Shown here one piece after another: positions 61,761 through 64,000 of a stretch of DNA of 64,000 nt. The notes beneath the pieces were generated by a model. That model did no database searches and was not told where the DNA came from. It saw nothing but the letters and a program-made list of their open reading frames with translations. Origin of the DNA: Paenibacillus sp. Soil766 (GTDB taxonomy: Bacteria > Bacillota > Bacilli > Paenibacillales > NBRC-103111); NCBI RefSeq assembly GCF_001428105.1, contig NZ_LMSJ01000008.1, positions 96,460 through 160,459 on the forward strand, read 5' to 3'. The position numbers were made by a program, and so were the translations under genes. Numbering within the stretch: position 1 is the stretch's first letter; each line of letters begins with the position of its first letter.

Positions 61761-64000
61761 ATGCATATAACAAAACGAAATTGGAACAAAGAGGTGTCTG
61801 GTATTTTTCTTAAAAGTATTCTGGTGCTCGCAGTAGTTGCGCAGTTGTTTTTACCAGGCATCCGGTCAGCGCAAGCATCTAGTAGTATGTGGTCTAGTAT
61901 GGGAACAGGACTTAGCGGCACGTATGTACGTTCGATTGCTCTCTCAGGCACAGACGTATACGCAAGTGGAAATTTCACGACAGCGGGCGGCAGTTCGGCA
62001 TATTATATAGCCAAATGGAACGGGACAGGTTGGTCTAGTCTAGGCACGGGTCTTAATAGTTCCACGTTTGCGGTAGCTGTTTCGGGTACAGATGTATATG
62101 CAGGTGGGATTTTCTGGACAGCGGGCGGAAACCCGATCAATTCAATAGCCAAATGGGACGGGACCAGTTGGTCCAGCCTTGGCTCAGGTATCTCTGGAAC
62201 GGTGTATGCGATAGCCGTATCAGGAACGGATATATACGTAGCTGGAAGCTTTACCACAGCGGGAGGAATCGCGGCAAAGAATATAGCGAAATGGGATGGG
62301 ACCAGCTGGTCCCTTTTGGGCACGGGCCTTAATAATTCTGTTTATGCGTTAGCTGTATCTGGCACGGATGTATATGCAGGTGGAGATTTCACGACAGCAG
62401 GCGGTGTATCAGCGAATAGAATAGCGAAATGGAATGGGACCAGTTGGACGAGTCTTGGCACGGGCTTTGACAGTTCAGTGTATACGATTGCCGCATCGGG
62501 CACTGACGTATATGCAGGCGGAAATTTCGCGATAGCGGGAGGCATTTCGGCCAATAAAATAGCGAAATGGAATGGGACTAGCTGGTCGAGCTTTGGCACG
62601 GGGATGAACAATACGGTTTCTACGATAGCATTATCAGGTACTGATGTTTATGCAGGCGGAAATTTCACGACAGCGGGCAGCGGTGAGGCCAATCGTATAG
62701 CCAAATGGAATGGAACTAGCTGGTCCAGCCAAGGCATGGGCTTTAACAATACCGTGAATACAATTGTCGTATCGGACACCGCCGTTTACGCAGGAGGAAA
62801 TTTCACAGCAACAGGCAGTGATTCGGTTAGCCTTGTTGCAAAATGGAGTAACTCGAACCCGAAGATTAGCTTTAACAGCAATGGCGGCTCAGTTGTGAGC
62901 AGCCAGAATGTGAGTTACGGCGGTACTGCAGCTGAACCTATTGCTCCGCCAACAAAGGAAGGATACATATTTGCAGGTTGGTATGCGGATAGCGAACTGC
63001 TCACAGCATACGACTTCACGACAGCCGTTACAGAGAATATGACGCTGTATGCAAAGTGGACGAGCATAACCATAACAGCAACGCCTATGATAACCAGCAC
63101 GGTACATGCAGGCGATACAAGCGTAACGGGTACTGCAGCAGTTGGAGCAATCATCATCCTTAGCGTAAACGGAACACCAACGACGCCGGTAACCGCAACG
63201 GGCGGCAATTGGACAGTGTCTGGGCTGACGCTGGCTCCAGGAGATACGATCAGCGTAACCGCACAGTCGATAGGAGAGACCGTAAGTGCAGTTGCAACGA
63301 CAACAGCAGAGTCAGTGCCAGTGATTACGAACATCACAGGTTTTGATGGGATTGGAGATATAGCGGCAGGAACAGCTGGCGCGGTGATCTATGCAGATGG
63401 AGCAACCGTATCGGCGGCGTTATTAGCAAGTCATGCGAATGTAGCAGCAAACGGTGGAGCATTGACTGTGCCAGTAATGGCATGGGTGGATACAGACAAC
63501 TACAACCCAGCTGTAGCGGGGAGTTATACATTTACGGCAACGTTAGGAAGCTTGCCAGCGAATACAACCAATACGGGCGGCTTAACAGCTACCGTAGAAG
63601 TTGTGGTTGAGCCAGTGATTACGAACATCACAGGATTTGATGGGATTAGAGATAAAGCGGCAGGAACAGCCGATTCAGCAAGCTATGCAGATGGAGCAGC
63701 CGTATCGGCGGCGTTATTAGCAAGCCATGCGAATGTAGCAGCAAACGGTGGAGCATTGACCGTGCCAGTAACGGCATGGGTGGATACAGACAACTACAAC
63801 CCAGCTGTAGCGGGGAGTTATACATTCACGGCAACGCTAGGAAGCTTGCCGGCGAATACAACCAATACTGGCGGGTTAACAGCAACCGTAGAAGTTGTCG
63901 TTGAGCCAGTGATTACAAACATCACAGGATTTGTTGCACTAACGAATGTGTCCGCAGGAACAGCCGGCGCAGCAACCTATGCAGATGGAGCAGCCGTATC
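61761..64000 (+). CDS. Large secreted surface protein: seven-blade propeller, InlB repeat, tandem Ig-like repeats (partial)
   Basis: The frame opens at the ATG at 61761 behind GGGAGGATG and stays open to the end of the window, so at least 746 residues. The signal peptide (LKSILVLAVVAQLFLPGIRS, cut near SAQA) is followed by seven repeats of about 46 residues (consensus WSSLGTGL, then SGTDVYAGGNFTTAGG and IAKWNGTS), which should close into one beta-propeller. Then follow an InlB/Flg_new repeat (EGYIFAGWYADSELLTAYDF), a bacterial Ig-like domain and 98-residue tandem repeats with VTAWVDTDNYNPAVAGSYTF. Paenibacillus proteins of this layout often end in SLH domains, which would be outside the window. 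Confidence 0.85.
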   Translation, partial: MHITKRNWNKEVSGIFLKSILVLAVVAQLFLPGIRSAQASSSMWSSMGTGLSGTYVRSIALSGTDVYASGNFTTAGGSSAYYIAKWNGTGWSSLGTGLNSSTFAVAVSGTDVYAGGIFWTAGGNPINSIAKWDGTSWSSLGSGISGTVYAIAVSGTDIYVAGSFTTAGGIAAKNIAKWDGTSWSLLGTGLNNSVYALAVSGTDVYAGGDFTTAGGVSANRIAKWNGTSWTSLGTGFDSSVYTIAASGTDVYAGGNFAIAGGISANKIAKWNGTSWSSFGTGMNNTVSTIALSGTDVYAGGNFTTAGSGEANRIAKWNGTSWSSQGMGFNNTVNTIVVSDTAVYAGGNFTATGSDSVSLVAKWSNSNPKISFNSNGGSVVSSQNVSYGGTAAEPIAPPTKEGYIFAGWYADSELLTAYDFTTAVTENMTLYAKWTSITITATPMITSTVHAGDTSVTGTAAVGAIIILSVNGTPTTPVTATGGNWTVSGLTLAPGDTISVTAQSIGETVSAVATTTAESVPVITNITGFDGIGDIAAGTAGAVIYADGATVSAALLASHANVAANGGALTVPVMAWVDTDNYNPAVAGSYTFTATLGSLPANTTNTGGLTATVEVVVEPVITNITGFDGIRDKAAGTADSASYADGAAVSAALLASHANVAANGGALTVPVTAWVDTDNYNPAVAGSYTFTATLGSLPANTTNTGGLTATVEVVVEPVITNITGFVALTNVSAGTAGAATYADGAAV
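61887..62860 (+). repeat. Seven in-frame repeats of about 139 bp (propeller blades)
   Basis: The units start with TGGTC(T/C)AG and contain ACGGATGTATATGCAGG and ATAGC(C/G)AAATGG. By eye there are exactly seven, the first slightly diverged and the last the most decayed (WSSQGMGF). Seven equals the blade number of a common beta-propeller. Confidence 0.8.
63318..64000 (+). repeat. 294-bp tandem repeats (98 aa each)
   Basis: The unit starts CCAGTGATTACGAACATCAC at 63318, again at 63612, and with one change at 63906. The start-to-start distance is 294 bp in both cases. Units 1 and 2 are nearly identical in DNA except for a short variable stretch encoding GIGDIAAGTAGAVI versus GIRDKAAGTADSAS. The array continues beyond the window end. 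Confidence 0.9.

Noticed and set aside
61577..61978. N-terminal 134-codon extension of the MalT-type regulator
   Set aside because: It runs over the divergent promoter and the start of the surface protein gene; the ATG at 61574-61576 has a well placed GGAGG and gives the normal family length.
62003..63531. Several long open frames on the minus strand under the surface protein gene
   Set aside because: They are the mirror of the repeated codons on the plus strand. They repeat with the same period, have no ribosome sites and match no family, while the plus strand has a signal peptide and known repeat folds.
1..64000. CRISPR arrays, tRNA and rRNA genes, riboswitches
   Set aside because: I looked for regularly spaced repeats, cloverleaf-like sequences and conserved leader motifs and saw none. 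The only regular repeats are coding (61887-64000).

Overview
The window looks like chromosome of a Paenibacillus-type, spore-forming, plant-polysaccharide-degrading Firmicute. The pointers are SLH-anchored multi-module glycosidases, sugar ABC importers of the LplB/YtcP type without their own ATPase, LytS/YesM kinases paired with AraC-output response regulators, a GerP-like spore protein, GGAGG ribosome sites and frequent TTG/GTG starts. I see no rRNA, tRNA or CRISPR array.

Region 1 (1-20.6 kb) is a patchwork of small housekeeping and accessory genes mixed with decayed ones. Intact genes include an HNH protein, a YxlE/YxlF/YxlG-like ABC exporter set behind a divergent HTH regulator with palindromic operators, an AraC/GyrI-type regulator, an ECF sigma factor with a DUF4179-type anti-sigma protein, a universal stress protein, a methyltransferase, two membrane proteins, a lipoprotein, pgsA, a P-loop kinase-like protein and a DUF2569 protein. 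Broken genes include a YyaL fragment, a Dabb protein, an IS110-family transposase, a stalk-domain secreted protein, a collagen/YVTN surface protein, a TPR protein and an ADP-ribosylglycohydrolase with an in-frame deletion. A family of two-hairpin intergenic repeats is scattered through this region.

Region 2 (20.6-39.3 kb) is a pectin side-chain (arabinan/rhamnogalacturonan) utilisation locus. Two giant SLH-anchored GH43 enzymes on the cell surface release oligosaccharides; two permeases and a lipoprotein import them; a cytoplasmic GH105 removes unsaturated uronic residues; a LytS-type kinase and AraC-type regulator sense and control. A conserved 72-bp element sits upstream of both structural operons and is a candidate operator for that regulator.

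Region 3 (39.5-58.9 kb) begins with a GNAT acetyltransferase and holds a second carbohydrate locus: a membrane-bound AraC regulator, divergent from a solute-binding lipoprotein, two permeases, a 1545-aa secreted beta-helix protein, a heparinase II/III-family lyase and a GHL6-like hydrolase, then a spore-germination-type protein, a small membrane protein and a second kinase/regulator pair. The divergent promoter carries a pair of 25-bp direct repeats and a cre-like box. The substrate cannot be read from sequence but is probably a uronic-acid-containing polysaccharide.

Region 4 (58.9-64.0 kb) has a MalT-type LuxR regulator divergent from a large secreted protein made of a seven-bladed propeller, an InlB-type repeat and 98-residue tandem repeats; this gene runs off the end of the window.
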